64,000 nucleotides of DNA from assembly GCF_020541265.1 (NCBI RefSeq), contig NZ_CP045925.1:124001-188000 (forward strand). The letters run 5' to 3'. This DNA comes from Profftia lariciata. Lineage in GTDB: Bacteria; Pseudomonadota; Gammaproteobacteria; Enterobacterales; Enterobacteriaceae. The notes below the pieces were generated by a model that worked only from the letters and a program-made list of their open reading frames with translations, was not told the DNA's origin and ran no database searches. The position numbers and the translations under genes are program-made. Shown here piece after piece: positions 42,396 to 53,335 of this stretch (its first letter is position 1; every line of letters starts with the position of its first letter).

Positions 42396-43847
42396 TCAGG
42401 ATGATGGATAATTAGGTGCTTCTTTTGTAATAATTACATCGTGAACATGGCTTTCTTGGATACCTGCACTACTGATACGCACAAATTCTGCTTTAGTACG
42501 TAATAAATCAATTGTAGGACAACCAGTAAGACCCATACATGAACGTAATCCACCCATTTGTTGATGAATAATTGTTTTCAGATGACCTTTATATGCTACA
42601 CGACCTTCGATACCTTCAGGAACTAATTTATCTGCTGCATTATCATTTTGAAAGTAACGATCACAAGAACCTTTAGACATTGCACCAAGTGATCCCATAC
42701 CACGATAAGATTTAAATGAGCGTCCTTGATAAAATTCTATTTCACCAGGAGATTCTTCAGTACCTGCTAACATGCTCCCTACCATTACACAGCTTGCTCC
42801 AGCTGCTATAGCTTTAGCAATATCACCAGAAAAACGAATACCACCATCAGCTATAACTGGAATACCTGTACCTGCTAGCGCTTCAACTGCATCAGAAATA
42901 GCAGTAAGTTGTGGTACTCCAACACCAGTAACAATGCGAGTGGTACATATAGAACCAGGACCAATACCAACTTTTACTGAATTCACACCTGCTTCTACTA
43001 AAGCCTTTGCACCAGCTGCAGTAGCAACGTTACCACCAATAATTTGTAGGTAAGGAAATTTAGCTCTAGTTTCACGAATACGCTTTAAAATTCCTTCGGC
43101 ATGACCGTGAGAAGAATCAATTAATAAAACATCAACATCAGCTTCTACTAGCGCTGCAATACGCTCTTCGTTACCAGCACCAGCACCAACACGTAAACGA
43201 CCATATTCATCTTTACATGCATTAGGTTTACGCTCAGCTTTTTGAAAATCTTTCACAGTAATCATACCACATAAGTGAAATTGATCATCTACGACTAGTA
43301 CTTTTTCTACTCTTTTTTCATGCATACGTTGCAAAACTACTGTACGAGGCTGACCTGCTTTCACTGTTACTAAACTATCCTTAGGAGTCATAACAGCAGT
43401 AACTGGTTGTTCTAGATTAGTTACAAATCGTACATCACGTCCAGTAATAATGCCAACTAGTTCTAGTTTTTCAGTAACTACAGGATATCCAGCAAAACCA
43501 TTACGTTCAGTAAGTTTTTTTACTTCACGTAAAGTAGTTATTGGAGTAACAGTTTGTGGATCTTTCACTACTCCGCTTTCATATTTTTTAACACGACGTA
43601 CTTCATCAACTTGACGTTCAATAGACATGTTTTTATGGATAAAACCAATTCCACCCTCTTGGGCGATTGCAATTGCTAAACGGGATTCAGTAACAGTGTC
43701 CATTGCTGCAGATAATATTGGAATATTCATGCTAATAGATGCAGTTAATTGAGTGCTAAGATTAGCAGTGCTTGGTAAAACATTAGAGTATGCTGGAACT
43801 AAGAGCACCTCATCAAATGTTAGGGCTTCTTTAAGCATACGTATCAT
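42396..43847 (-). CDS. guaB: IMP dehydrogenase
   Basis: 483 residues from the chosen ATG (488 in E. coli). It oxidises IMP to XMP with NAD+, the first step toward GMP. I chose ATG at 43847 (MIRMLKEALTFDEVLLVP) because it aligns residue for residue with MLRIAKEALTFDDVLLVP of E. coli; a TTG 30 nt upstream is in frame but adds unrelated residues. The barrel core, the two CBS domains (about residues 90-205) and the active-site loop GIGPGSICTTR with its catalytic Cys are intact. A 4-residue deletion is seen at RLRVGAGAGNEER. First gene of guaBA. Candidate promoter and leader hairpin lie upstream. Confidence 0.98.
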   Translation of the reverse strand: MIRMLKEALTFDEVLLVPAYSNVLPSTANLSTQLTASISMNIPILSAAMDTVTESRLAIAIAQEGGIGFIHKNMSIERQVDEVRRVKKYESGVVKDPQTVTPITTLREVKKLTERNGFAGYPVVTEKLELVGIITGRDVRFVTNLEQPVTAVMTPKDSLVTVKAGQPRTVVLQRMHEKRVEKVLVVDDQFHLCGMITVKDFQKAERKPNACKDEYGRLRVGAGAGNEERIAALVEADVDVLLIDSSHGHAEGILKRIRETRAKFPYLQIIGGNVATAAGAKALVEAGVNSVKVGIGPGSICTTRIVTGVGVPQLTAISDAVEALAGTGIPVIADGGIRFSGDIAKAIAAGASCVMVGSMLAGTEESPGEIEFYQGRSFKSYRGMGSLGAMSKGSCDRYFQNDNAADKLVPEGIEGRVAYKGHLKTIIHQQMGGLRSCMGLTGCPTIDLLRTKAEFVRISSAGIQESHVHDVIITKEAPNYPSS

Positions 43848-43885
43848 AGGCAATATCTCACCAGAGTGGTCAATCAAAAAATTTA

Positions 43886-43903
43886 ATATTGCCTTCGCAA
43901 TAT
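43886..43903 (-). promoter_or_regulatory. Stem-loop in the guaB leader
   Basis: ATATTGC and GCAATAT form a 7-bp stem around a 4-nt loop, 39-56 nt before the guaB ATG. The half-sites are in the opposite order to the PurR operator core (GCAA...TTGC), so I do not call it a PurR site. It is one of the few G+C-containing structures in the spacer. Confidence 0.35.
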
Positions 43904-43917
43904 ACAGTCCTAATACA

Positions 43918-43923
43918 ATTATA
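43918..43923 (-). promoter_or_regulatory. Possible -10 box of the guaBA operon
   Basis: TATAAT on the minus strand, about 70 nt upstream of the guaB ATG and just upstream of the leader hairpin. No good -35 hexamer is seen at 17 nt, and such hexamers are frequent at this base composition. The call rests on position. Confidence 0.3.
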
Positions 43924-45684
43924 TCCAGTGTTATTTATTAAAATAGACGCAATTTAATATAATAACATAAATTATAAAAACAAATATATGAATAATTTTA
44001 TAAAATAAAATTTATAATTTACTTTATTTAAGTAAGTTAATTATTAACAATAGTAATATAAATTAAATAATTAATTAAATAATAATATTTTATTATTTGT
44101 TCTTTTTTATTATATTAATACTACATTTAAAGATATAATATTTCTTATGTAAAATCCTTAATATATGCAAAAAAATATTTATTTACTTAAATTTTTTAAA
44201 TTAAAATATAAAAGATATTAATATACGTAATTATTCTTGTTACAACAACTATGTAATAATTATAAAATAAAAATATTTATGTATCTTCTATTAAGATATA
44301 CTTATTTAAATCATTGTTTACAAATTATTAAAATAATTTTTTTAAGAAAAGACTGTATTATATATAATAAATAATTATTATTATATTTATTTTTGTTCAT
44401 GATACTAAAATCTTGTGATAAGATTATAATCATAAAATATTTTTTAATATAACATAATGATATATAAAAATATTATTTAATATTCTAATCTCTTTACATC
44501 CATCAAGATCATAAATTGAAATAACTTAATAGAACAATAATATTCAAGAATAAGAAAGATGCAACTATTATATAGATTAGTAAAATGAAATAAAACGTAT
44601 AGTTCTGAAATATTTTTATATAATCAGTTCATATAAAAAATTTTTATTAAATCATTATAGATGATATAAAAAATAATATTATTCTCGTCAATGACCATTC
44701 ATTAGTAATTAATCTTTCGTGAGAATTATTAACTAATAAATGCTATACAAAATAATTAAATATAAAAGTAATCATCTTGTAATGATTAGCTAATATATTA
44801 AGTATTTAAAAAAATAATTGTTTTAATAAAATAATATAATATATTATTAATAATAAATTATTTTATTGATTGTATTTCATAAATTATTTATTATCAATAA
44901 TAAGTTATATTAAATTTTTAATTAATAGAATAGTTCTAGTAGAATTTAAACTATATATTTGCATTAGTTAATATAATATAAAGAGATTAACCTTGTAATA
45001 ATAAAGATATTAACATATTAAATATTTTATATTATTTAGTAATAATTTATAGTAGCAAAATATCAATTATTAAAAATATTATATTCATTTTAAATTATAA
45101 TATAATTTTATATATATTATTTTAGTACTTTGTAGATTATTTTATTAAAAATACAGTAATGTAAATGATTATATAAAAAATATTTATATAGATTTAAACT
45201 CTATTATATTTAACATATGCATATATTTATTATATAATATATAAATAATTTATTTTATCTATTTAATTTTAATTTAATCTTAATCTAAAATAAATCATGA
45301 TATATCTTTAAAAGAATAATTATACTATATTATAGATAAAATATATTAATTAAATTATTATTATAATAATTTACTAATATAATATTTATTTTATCAGGTA
45401 AAAGATAAAAAATTTTTATTATTAATAACTATTTAGAATTATATATTAAAATTAAAAATTTTATTAAGTAATATATAATAATTAATTTTGTAAATTATTT
45501 TTTATTAAAAATGTAACATGTACATGATATAATGTATTAAATTTTAATAAATAATACATCCTAATAATTTTCTTATTAAGAATACTTATTATAGATATTT
45601 ATTTAACTAGTTATAAGAAAATATATATTATTTTACGTAATATATTATCAATATCTTTATAAAGATTTACTAAAAGATTAAATT
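43924..45684. other. 1.76-kb spacer between guaB and queE
   Basis: A+T desert. Around 44470-44730 the sequence is a little less A+T-rich, which could mark an old eroded gene, but no protein fragment can be named. Confidence 0.6.
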
Positions 45685-46356
45685 TTATAAAATATTTAAA
45701 TATTTATGAGTCTGTATAGATAAACGCCAATTACGTGTGATGCAAGTTTTAATGCATAATTTAGAGGCACTATCTTTTTGACTAATAGGCTGTAGAGCAA
45801 TAATACGTTTTTTATTATCATTAAGAATAACTAGTAAGTCATCTAATTTTTTAATATCACTTTTACGTGCTACTGGATGTTTGATTTCATCTGAACGAAT
45901 AAGTGAAGACTGAAGAACTTTCATTTTACTTTTCATGTTTATTTTAGGTGAAAGTGTAACCCAAGTTGCATCTGAACAAAGAATCTCATGAGTACCACTA
46001 GTTTCGATTTGGCATGATAAATCTTGTTTATTGAGCAATGCTGTAAGAGGTCGTAAATCATGCATGCAAGGTTCTCCACCAGTAATAACTACATGACGTG
46101 CAGTATATTTATGTTCATGAATAATTGTTAAAAGCTCTTCAGAAGTTGCGTTGCCCCATGTATCAGTTTCTGTGGTTTTCAGTAGAACTTCATTAATATT
46201 TACTCTACGTATAGGGATTTGTTTCCATGTATGCTTAGTATCACACCATCCACATTCTACCGGACATCCTTGTAGACGAATAAAAATAGCGGGGACACCA
46301 GTGTATAAACCTTCCCCTTGTATAGTCTGTAAAATTTCATTTATTGGATAAAACAT
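45685..46356 (-). CDS. queE: 7-carboxy-7-deazaguanine synthase QueE
   Basis: 223 residues from the chosen ATG, exactly as E. coli QueE. I chose ATG at 46356 (MFYPINEILQTIQGEG) because it aligns with MQYPINEMFQTLQGEG and has GAGA 6 nt upstream; an upstream in-frame ATG would add 18 unrelated residues. This radical-SAM enzyme makes 7-carboxy-7-deazaguanine on the way to queuosine in tRNA. The Fe-S cluster motif is Cys31-x3-Cys35-x2-Cys38 (GCPVECGWCDTKHTW); TARHVVITGGEPCMHDL and RVIALQPISQKDSA-like sequences follow. Other que genes are not in the window. Confidence 0.96.
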   Translation of the reverse strand: MFYPINEILQTIQGEGLYTGVPAIFIRLQGCPVECGWCDTKHTWKQIPIRRVNINEVLLKTTETDTWGNATSEELLTIIHEHKYTARHVVITGGEPCMHDLRPLTALLNKQDLSCQIETSGTHEILCSDATWVTLSPKINMKSKMKVLQSSLIRSDEIKHPVARKSDIKKLDDLLVILNDNKKRIIALQPISQKDSASKLCIKTCITRNWRLSIQTHKYLNIL

Positions 46357-47139
46357 AAAATTCTCGTTATTATATTTCAGTAATTTATTTTTTATGATAT
46401 TAAAATACATTTAACTAATTATATCTATAATGGTAAATAATATTATTTTATTGTTAATATATACACAAAATTTAGCTCAAATTTAATTTGATTAAACACA
46501 TTATTATTATGATTTTTTTAAAAAATATAGATAATAATAATTGTTTTAAAAATGATATAAAAATTATTAATATTAATCATATTACTATTTTACTTTAAAG
46601 TTGATTTTTATAGCTAAAATTTTTTTGCAAAAAAATAAATTATATTTACTACCGAATATCAACGTTAAGTGCATAAATAAATAATATTTTTTAATAAGTA
46701 TGATTTAATGCTTTTTTACTAAATTTTTATTTAAGATATAATAAACAAATTATATACAATCTCTTAAATTATTAAATTAATCATTAAAATGTTTATTTGA
46801 TTTGTAAGCACATTACATATAGCAACATATTTATTACTATGTATTTTATTGTGCAACTATTTAAATAAATATATATAGCTCGATAAAATAACTATTTATA
46901 ATTAATTATATAATAATTATCTATTTTATTTATAAAGTAACTAAGATATCAACAAAATATATAGTATAGTAAATTATCTTAAATATTTTATGATGATTAT
47001 GTTATATAAATAATTAAAAATAATACAATTAATGATTCCATAAACTAAAATTAGTAATTATATAACATTACTTATAAATATGTACTATTTATTGTTTTTT
47101 TATTTCTTATATAATAAAAAAATATCTTTTTACAAAAAA

Positions 47140-47180
47140 GATCAAAAAACATTTTCTAATAAATATTGATTTTTTTGATC
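47140..47180. repeat. GATC-ended 10-bp inverted repeat
   Basis: GATCAAAAAA (47140-47149) and TTTTTTGATC (47171-47180) are perfect complements separated by 21 nt. The A and T runs would make a hairpin followed by no distinct terminator tract. Probably chance or an old terminator. Confidence 0.5.
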
Positions 47181-47436
47181 ATTATTAAGTTAAATTTATC
47201 TTTTATTTATTAATATAGATAATCTAGTGTTATGTTCTTAAAAATTATTCATATTAGATTAATAAAATTTTTAAAATTTCCTGCTAAATTTTTCTTTAAT
47301 ATATTGAATATAATGAATGATATTATATTGCATAATATAAAAAATATATAATAGAGTAAAGTATTTTTGTATATCTATACTTCTATAGTATGATTCATAT
47401 ATCAAATTAATTATTAATTTACTTCTATATTAATTG

Positions 47437-47471
47437 TAATATAGTTAATTTTAATAAAATTAACTATATTA
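47437..47471. repeat. Perfect 16-bp inverted repeat with 3-nt loop
   Basis: TAATATAGTTAATTTT (47437-47452) and its exact complement (47456-47471) flank the loop AAT. No gene is within 1 kb on either side. Length and tight loop make it the most striking structure in the spacer; function unknown. Confidence 0.8.
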
Positions 47472-49146
47472 TCAGGTATCATATACTTTGTTATTAATTT
47501 TATTATCGCATTTACTAAATAAAAAATATCTACTCAATTATATATTAATATAGATATTATCTGCATGAGTTATTAATAATATTAAATTTTGATAAAAAAA
47601 ATTAATATATAGTATATATTATGCATATAAAATATTATATATTGTAGGTATGATAAATAACTTATATTTTTTATTTATAAATTTTAATTTTATTTTTATT
47701 CCAAAAAAATTAATACATATTATATATTTTATATATCAATTAAATTATATTAATTGTTTTCTTTATTTTTAGTATTAATTAAATTTATACGTAATGATAT
47801 TTCTAGTATTTTTATGATTATATTATGATGATAATATTCATTAAGTGTATTGATAAATATCAAATTATTTATTAAGGTATATACAATAAATAATACTTAT
47901 TTTAATAATATAGTAATAATATTTATTATAAATAATATTTTATCTAATATAAAAATTTATTACATGACTATAAATGTTTTATTAATCATTTCTTGATTAT
48001 AAGTAATATTTTATTAGTCATAGTTTTCCTGTGAATTAATAAACTGTATTGCAAGTTAAACATAATATTATTATGTATATATTTTAATAGTTATATATAT
48101 AATATTTAATTAATTTTTTATGTAATAAAAAACTGTTATTTATAATATAATTGTATTATTGTTTATTATATTATAATAATTATTATTAATTGTACTTGTA
48201 ATACAAATGATGTTTTATAAACTATATTTTATTATAAAACAAATTAATAACATTTAATGATAATCGTATAATCTCATATCGTAATGTTTTTTAATAGAAT
48301 GATTGTAAAATATAACATATCAATAAAAAGAATTTTTTATTTGTTAATATATTATAAGTTAAAAACTTATATTTCGTCTTAAAAATTATTTTTTAGATCT
48401 TTATTTATAATAATAGACATATAAATTATATTTTATAGCTATTTTCTATAAAAATTAACAATTAATTTTTTAAAAATATATTTTTACTGTATACATTAAG
48501 ATAATTAATTTAGTTATGACATCATAACAACTACCATTATTATTAATAATATTATATCTTTATTATGAAGCATTAGTTTAGCGTATCTAAGATACTAAAG
48601 TATTACTCATGAATAATAGTTAGATAAATTTATAATAATTTTTACAAATATCATAATATAATCTTATAAACTTTAATTAAAATAATAACTATTGTTTGAA
48701 TAATTATGATATATTGTATTTTTAAATATATTTATTATATAATAATTTTATTTTTCTAAAAGTTAATTAATTTAATTATGTTATTTACAATAAAAGTATC
48801 CAAGAATATGTAGTAAGTAAATATTTAAGAAACAAAAATCATATTTGTTTATCTGTTTTAATATGTTATATATTATATTTTTAGAATATAGATATAATAG
48901 TTGACTATATTAATGTACTAAAGTTATAGTATCTCTTGTGAAACAATTATATATCGTACATAATAAAATTCTTATATATACAATTAAAAATTTTTTATTA
49001 AAATAAATACATAAATAAAAATATTTTTTTAAAAAATTTAATAATTTACAGTATTTTAAAAAATTATTATTCTGATATCGTATATTAGGAATATTTTATA
49101 CATAAATTTTCTCAATATAAATATTCACTTAGGAAAATAAATTATT

Positions 49147-49485
49147 ATGACTACTTTTGAAAAAATTCAATACCAACTTGTTAAAAATCCCATTATTTTG
49201 TACATGAAAGGTTCACCAAAATTACCTCTTTGTGGATTTTCAGCAAAAGCTGTAAAGTTATTGTCTGCTTGTAGTGATAATTTTGCTTATATCGATATTT
49301 TACAAAACCCTGATATTCGTGCTGAGTTACCTGCATATGCTCATTGGCCAACTTTTCCGCAATTGTGGGTTGAAAAAGAGCTTATTGGTGGTTGTGATAG
49401 AATAACAGAAATGTATCGTACTGGAGAATTACAACATCTTATTAAAGAAACTGTAGAAAAATATACTATTGATCAAAAATTATAA
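49147..49485 (+). CDS. grxD: Monothiol glutaredoxin 4 (Grx4)
   Basis: 112 residues (115 in E. coli). The CGFS signature is at Cys29-Gly-Phe-Ser32 in KGSPKLPLCGFSAKAV. Family blocks AYIDILQNPDIRAELPAYAHWPTFPQLWV and GGCDRITEMYRTGEL follow. Members of this family bind a [2Fe-2S] cluster with glutathione and deliver it to other proteins, often with BolA partners. AGGAAA precedes the ATG. Together with ErpA (57.8 kb) it indicates retained Fe-S trafficking. The gene stands alone between two long spacers. Confidence 0.97.
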   Translation: MTTFEKIQYQLVKNPIILYMKGSPKLPLCGFSAKAVKLLSACSDNFAYIDILQNPDIRAELPAYAHWPTFPQLWVEKELIGGCDRITEMYRTGELQHLIKETVEKYTIDQKL

Positions 49486-51623
49486 CATAATTATTACTTA
49501 TATGCCTATATAAAGCATAAATTATTTATTAAATAAACTTTTTAAGTTAAAGCATATGTTATAAATAATTTTATTTTTTTTAAAAATTTTATATACAATA
49601 AACAATAAATATTTTATATATTTAGTTAGATTAATGATATATGATATAAAAAATTATTTAATAATATTAGAAATTATAGTGTAATAAAATAATTTTTAAT
49701 ATAATTATAACATGTATAATATTATCAATAAGATAAAATATACTTAATTAACTAAATAAATTTATACTTAATAATTTACAAAAATTTTATATTATTAGTC
49801 ATATAATGGTGTATTGCATGATACAATAATTATGTATTATTTTGCATATATAACATAAATTATGTATTATTTCTATATAGTTTATATGTTTATGAATAAT
49901 ACCTTAAACATGTAAAATTAATTATAATATTAATTTTTTTAATACAATTCACTGTTGATTAAATGAATAGCATATTATCTGTTAATAATGTTCGTAATAC
50001 TTATAATAATACTAGATTATTAAATCTATAATTTATTTTATATCTTATAATATAACCTTATTAATACCGTATAATAATACAAATATTTCATATTTTTGTA
50101 TATATTTCTATTATTAATAATATACTAAGTATATTAAAATATTTATGACAAAATACATTTAAAATTAATTTTGTATTTCCTTATTTTTGTAATTATTTAA
50201 ATAATAATATTGTATATATTAATATTTCTAATCAATAATATATTAAAAATATTATTATAATATTAATTTTAATAAATTAATTATTTGTATCTATAGATCT
50301 ATCTTTTACTAAATAATATTCAGTATATTACAAATTTTTTAAACCATAATTTTATCATATTGTTAAGATACATATATTAATATATCTGTACTATTACTAA
50401 TAGTAATATGTTAAAATATAATCTATTGTCTAATGAGTATAATAAATAATACAATATCTAAAATAATCAAAATAATTTAAAGAGATATAAAGACTAATTT
50501 TAGTTAAAATGCAATAAATAATATTTTTTTTAAATAAATATATTACTAATAAAGTATTATTTAATATACAAAGATTTATGGAAAATTATTGAATTAATCT
50601 AGTAGATTTTTTATTAATTTAATATTAAAATAAATAAATTATTTATAGTTTTTATATTATAATAATACAGTTGATATTATTTATATAACATATATTATAT
50701 ATTTTTGTAAAAAATTATTTAAACTAACATAAATTCATGGAGTACTTATTTTATTAAAATAATATTTAATATATTATTATAGTGTAATTTTATGTATAGT
50801 ATTAATTATTCATATTATTATTTTTCAAATAAAAATCTTAAATAATATTTATAATAAATATTAGTATATTACTAATTAAAACTAATTATGTATTGCAATG
50901 TTGTATATGTTTTATAGATCATAGGAATATACTAACTAAATTAGTTAGTACTAAAGTATTGAATATTATTTAATAAATTTTTAACTAAAATATTATTTTT
51001 AATAAAATAATTAACTAATTGTTACATCTGCATTTAAATAATTTTTAATAGTAAATATTAATTATAATTATCATATCTTTTTAAAAAATATAATATTTTA
51101 TATTTAAAAATAATAAATAGATCATATAATAAATTTTATTATGATATATTTAATATTAATTTATTACATTTTTGAATTATTTAATATAGCATATTTACTT
51201 ATTATATTTTTATAACATAAAAATTAATAATATATTTTGTATATTATAATATATATTGTATATATATTAAATAATTCAGTTCATACAACTAAATTAGCTA
51301 TATTATTTGTAATAAAATATCATCTTTATAATTATATACCTAAAATATGGTTATATTATACATCTTAAATATTTTTATAACATCTTAAACAAGACATTAA
51401 TATTTATTTTAAATTAGAAATATTTCTTTCATGTAAAAAATTGATTCAATCAATTAATAATTTATATATTAATATTAATAAATTTACACATATCATAAAA
51501 TTTAGGTTTTATTTTCGATAATGCTATGTTAGTTTTTTATGATAGTTTAAAACTAAGTGCTTTTATTGATTTGGCTGATAAATAAAATAACTATCTTCAA
51601 TACAAATAATATAGGCCAGATCT
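49486..51623. other. 2.1-kb spacer between grxD and pdxY
   Basis: A+T-rich with no recognisable gene. The last 120 nt are less A+T-rich and carry a short open frame (51526-51585) described separately. The pdxY promoter should be in this end. Confidence 0.65.
51526..51585 (+). other. 19-codon open frame just upstream of pdxY
   Basis: Reads M-L-V-F-Y-D-S-L-K-L-S-A-F-I-D-L-A-D-K-stop and ends 38 nt before pdxY. Its codon and residue mix looks more protein-like than the surrounding spacer, and the frame stays open another 9 codons upstream of the ATG. It may be the tail of a decayed gene, a leader peptide, or chance. I cannot assign it to a family. Confidence 0.25.
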
Positions 51624-52484
51624 ATGAAAAATATTTTATCTATTCAATCTCATGTAGTCTTTGGTCACGCAGGAAATAGTTCTGCTGTATTTCCTATGCG
51701 TCGTATGGGTGTAAATGTCTGGCCGTTAAACACAGTTCAATTTTCTAATCATACTCAGTATGGCCAATGGACTGGTATTGTTATGCCAGCTAATCATTTA
51801 ACTGAAATTGTGCAAGGAATTGCAGGTATCGATCAACTAAAAAACTGTGATGCTATATTAAGTGGATATATTGGCTCACCAGAGCAGGGAAGACATATTT
51901 TAGATATTGTGCGTACAGTAAAAAATGCAAATTCTAATGCTTGGTATTTTTGCGATCCAGTAATGGGACATCCAGAAAAAGGCTGTCTTGTTGCTCCTGG
52001 TATTGCTGATTTTTTTGCGCATGATGCTTTAAAAGATAGTGACATTATAGCACCTAATTTACTTGAGCTAGAAAGATTAAGTGGAAGTAATATTAAAAAT
52101 GTAAAAGAAGCACTAATTGCTGCCCGTAATATAATTGCTAATAGTAGTAAAATTGTTTTAATTAAACATTTAGCTTGTGCTGGTTACGATAAAAATAGTT
52201 TTGAAATGATTTTAGTTACAGTTGATCAAGCATGGCATATTCATCGTCCATTGGTAGATTTTGGTGAACATCATCCAGTAGGTGTTGGTGATTTAACTAG
52301 TGGACTACTATTAGTAGGAATGCTACAAGGTAAGTCATTAAAAGAAGCATTAGAGTATATGACTGCAGCAGTATATGAAGTAATATTAATTACTAAAAAA
52401 ATGTGTACTTATGAGCTACAGGTAGTAGCTGCTCAAGATCGCATGGTTAAACCAATACATAAATTTATAGCAATAGCTATATAA
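51624..52484 (+). CDS. pdxY: Pyridoxal kinase PdxY
   Basis: 286 residues (287 in E. coli). It phosphorylates pyridoxal (vitamin B6) to pyridoxal 5'-phosphate, using ATP. The start KNILSIQSHVVFGHAGNSSAVFPMRRMGVNVWPLNTVQFSNHTQYG is nearly identical to E. coli PdxY, and ribokinase-fold motifs follow: YFCDPVMGHPEKGCLVAPG, SDIIAPNLLELE and HPVGVGDLTSGLLLVGMLQG with the catalytic Asp in GVGD. Usual neighbours tyrS and pdxH are absent. It implies salvage of B6 inside the host cell, though de novo genes could be elsewhere. Confidence 0.97.
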   Translation: MKNILSIQSHVVFGHAGNSSAVFPMRRMGVNVWPLNTVQFSNHTQYGQWTGIVMPANHLTEIVQGIAGIDQLKNCDAILSGYIGSPEQGRHILDIVRTVKNANSNAWYFCDPVMGHPEKGCLVAPGIADFFAHDALKDSDIIAPNLLELERLSGSNIKNVKEALIAARNIIANSSKIVLIKHLACAGYDKNSFEMILVTVDQAWHIHRPLVDFGEHHPVGVGDLTSGLLLVGMLQGKSLKEALEYMTAAVYEVILITKKMCTYELQVVAAQDRMVKPIHKFIAIAI

Positions 52485-53335
52485 ATAATTTTGTATGTAT
52501 ATTATATTGTAATAATTAACAAAAATTTTTAATTATTAATTAAATAAACATTGCTTGCATTTATATATGATATGATTATTTTTATTAAATAAATTTTGAT
52601 AAAATTAAATGAATAATATTCACTTTAATAATATATCTAATATAATGTATTATTAATATTTTTAATATACTAATTACAATAAAGATTGTTTATGGATATA
52701 TTTGTAATATCAATTGATATCTAGATAAAACTTATAATGTATAAAAAATTATTTTCTGATCAATACTATGATGTACTATCTTATTAAGATAGTAGTATGA
52801 ATTTATTTTATAATTTCTACTATTTATATAATTTTATGATTCTTCAAGATTAATAAATTAGGTATATACATTCTTATAGTTGAATCAAGAAACTTTAAAA
52901 GTTAATTATATAAATAATAAGTATTTATATCAATAAAAATAAAATTTATATATTCAATAAATATAACCATTGTTTTGTTTAAAATACTCATTACTCATAA
53001 TAGCAATATAAGTAATAAAGAAGTAATTATGACAAAATATTTTTTACTATAAACAAGCATGATAATATAATTGTATTAATATACTATGATTAAAATAATT
53101 ATTCATTTCATTAAATATTACTCATAAAATTATAATTTAATCTTATAGTTGTTAAAATAAAATATTTAATGTAATATTATTGTTATTACTTAAGTATGTA
53201 ATACTATTAAAATTAACTTAATAATGTTAATATAAATTACTTAATAAAAGTAATATATATCGCATTATTATGTTACATACTATTTAGTATGTCATATTAT
53301 ATATAATTTACTAAATAAATATATATTTAGATAGA
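52485..53335. other. 0.85-kb spacer between convergent pdxY and lnt
   Basis: A+T-rich. One tight hairpin (52774-52794) is present. No gene recognised. Confidence 0.65.
52774..52794. terminator. Tight hairpin between convergent genes
   Basis: TACTATCTT and AAGATAGTA form a perfect 9-bp stem with a 3-nt loop. It sits 290 nt past pdxY and 540 nt past lnt. It could stop transcription in either direction, but it is far from both genes and no strong T run follows. Confidence 0.25.

Larger units (their letters stand above)
46357..49146. other. 2.8-kb spacer between divergent queE and grxD
   Basis: Second largest desert. No gene or RNA recognised. It holds a perfect 16-bp inverted repeat (47437-47471), a 10-bp GATC-ended inverted repeat (47140-47180) and a bulged hairpin near 48577-48599. 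Promoters of queE and grxD should lie at the ends. Confidence 0.65.

Noticed and set aside
43848..43877. N-terminal extension of GuaB from TTG at 43877
   Set aside because: The added residues have no counterpart in the family, and the ATG at 43847 aligns exactly with the known start.
43886..43903. PurR operator upstream of guaB
   Set aside because: The PurR core has GCAA followed by TTGC; here the order is TTGC then GCAA, and the centre lacks CG.
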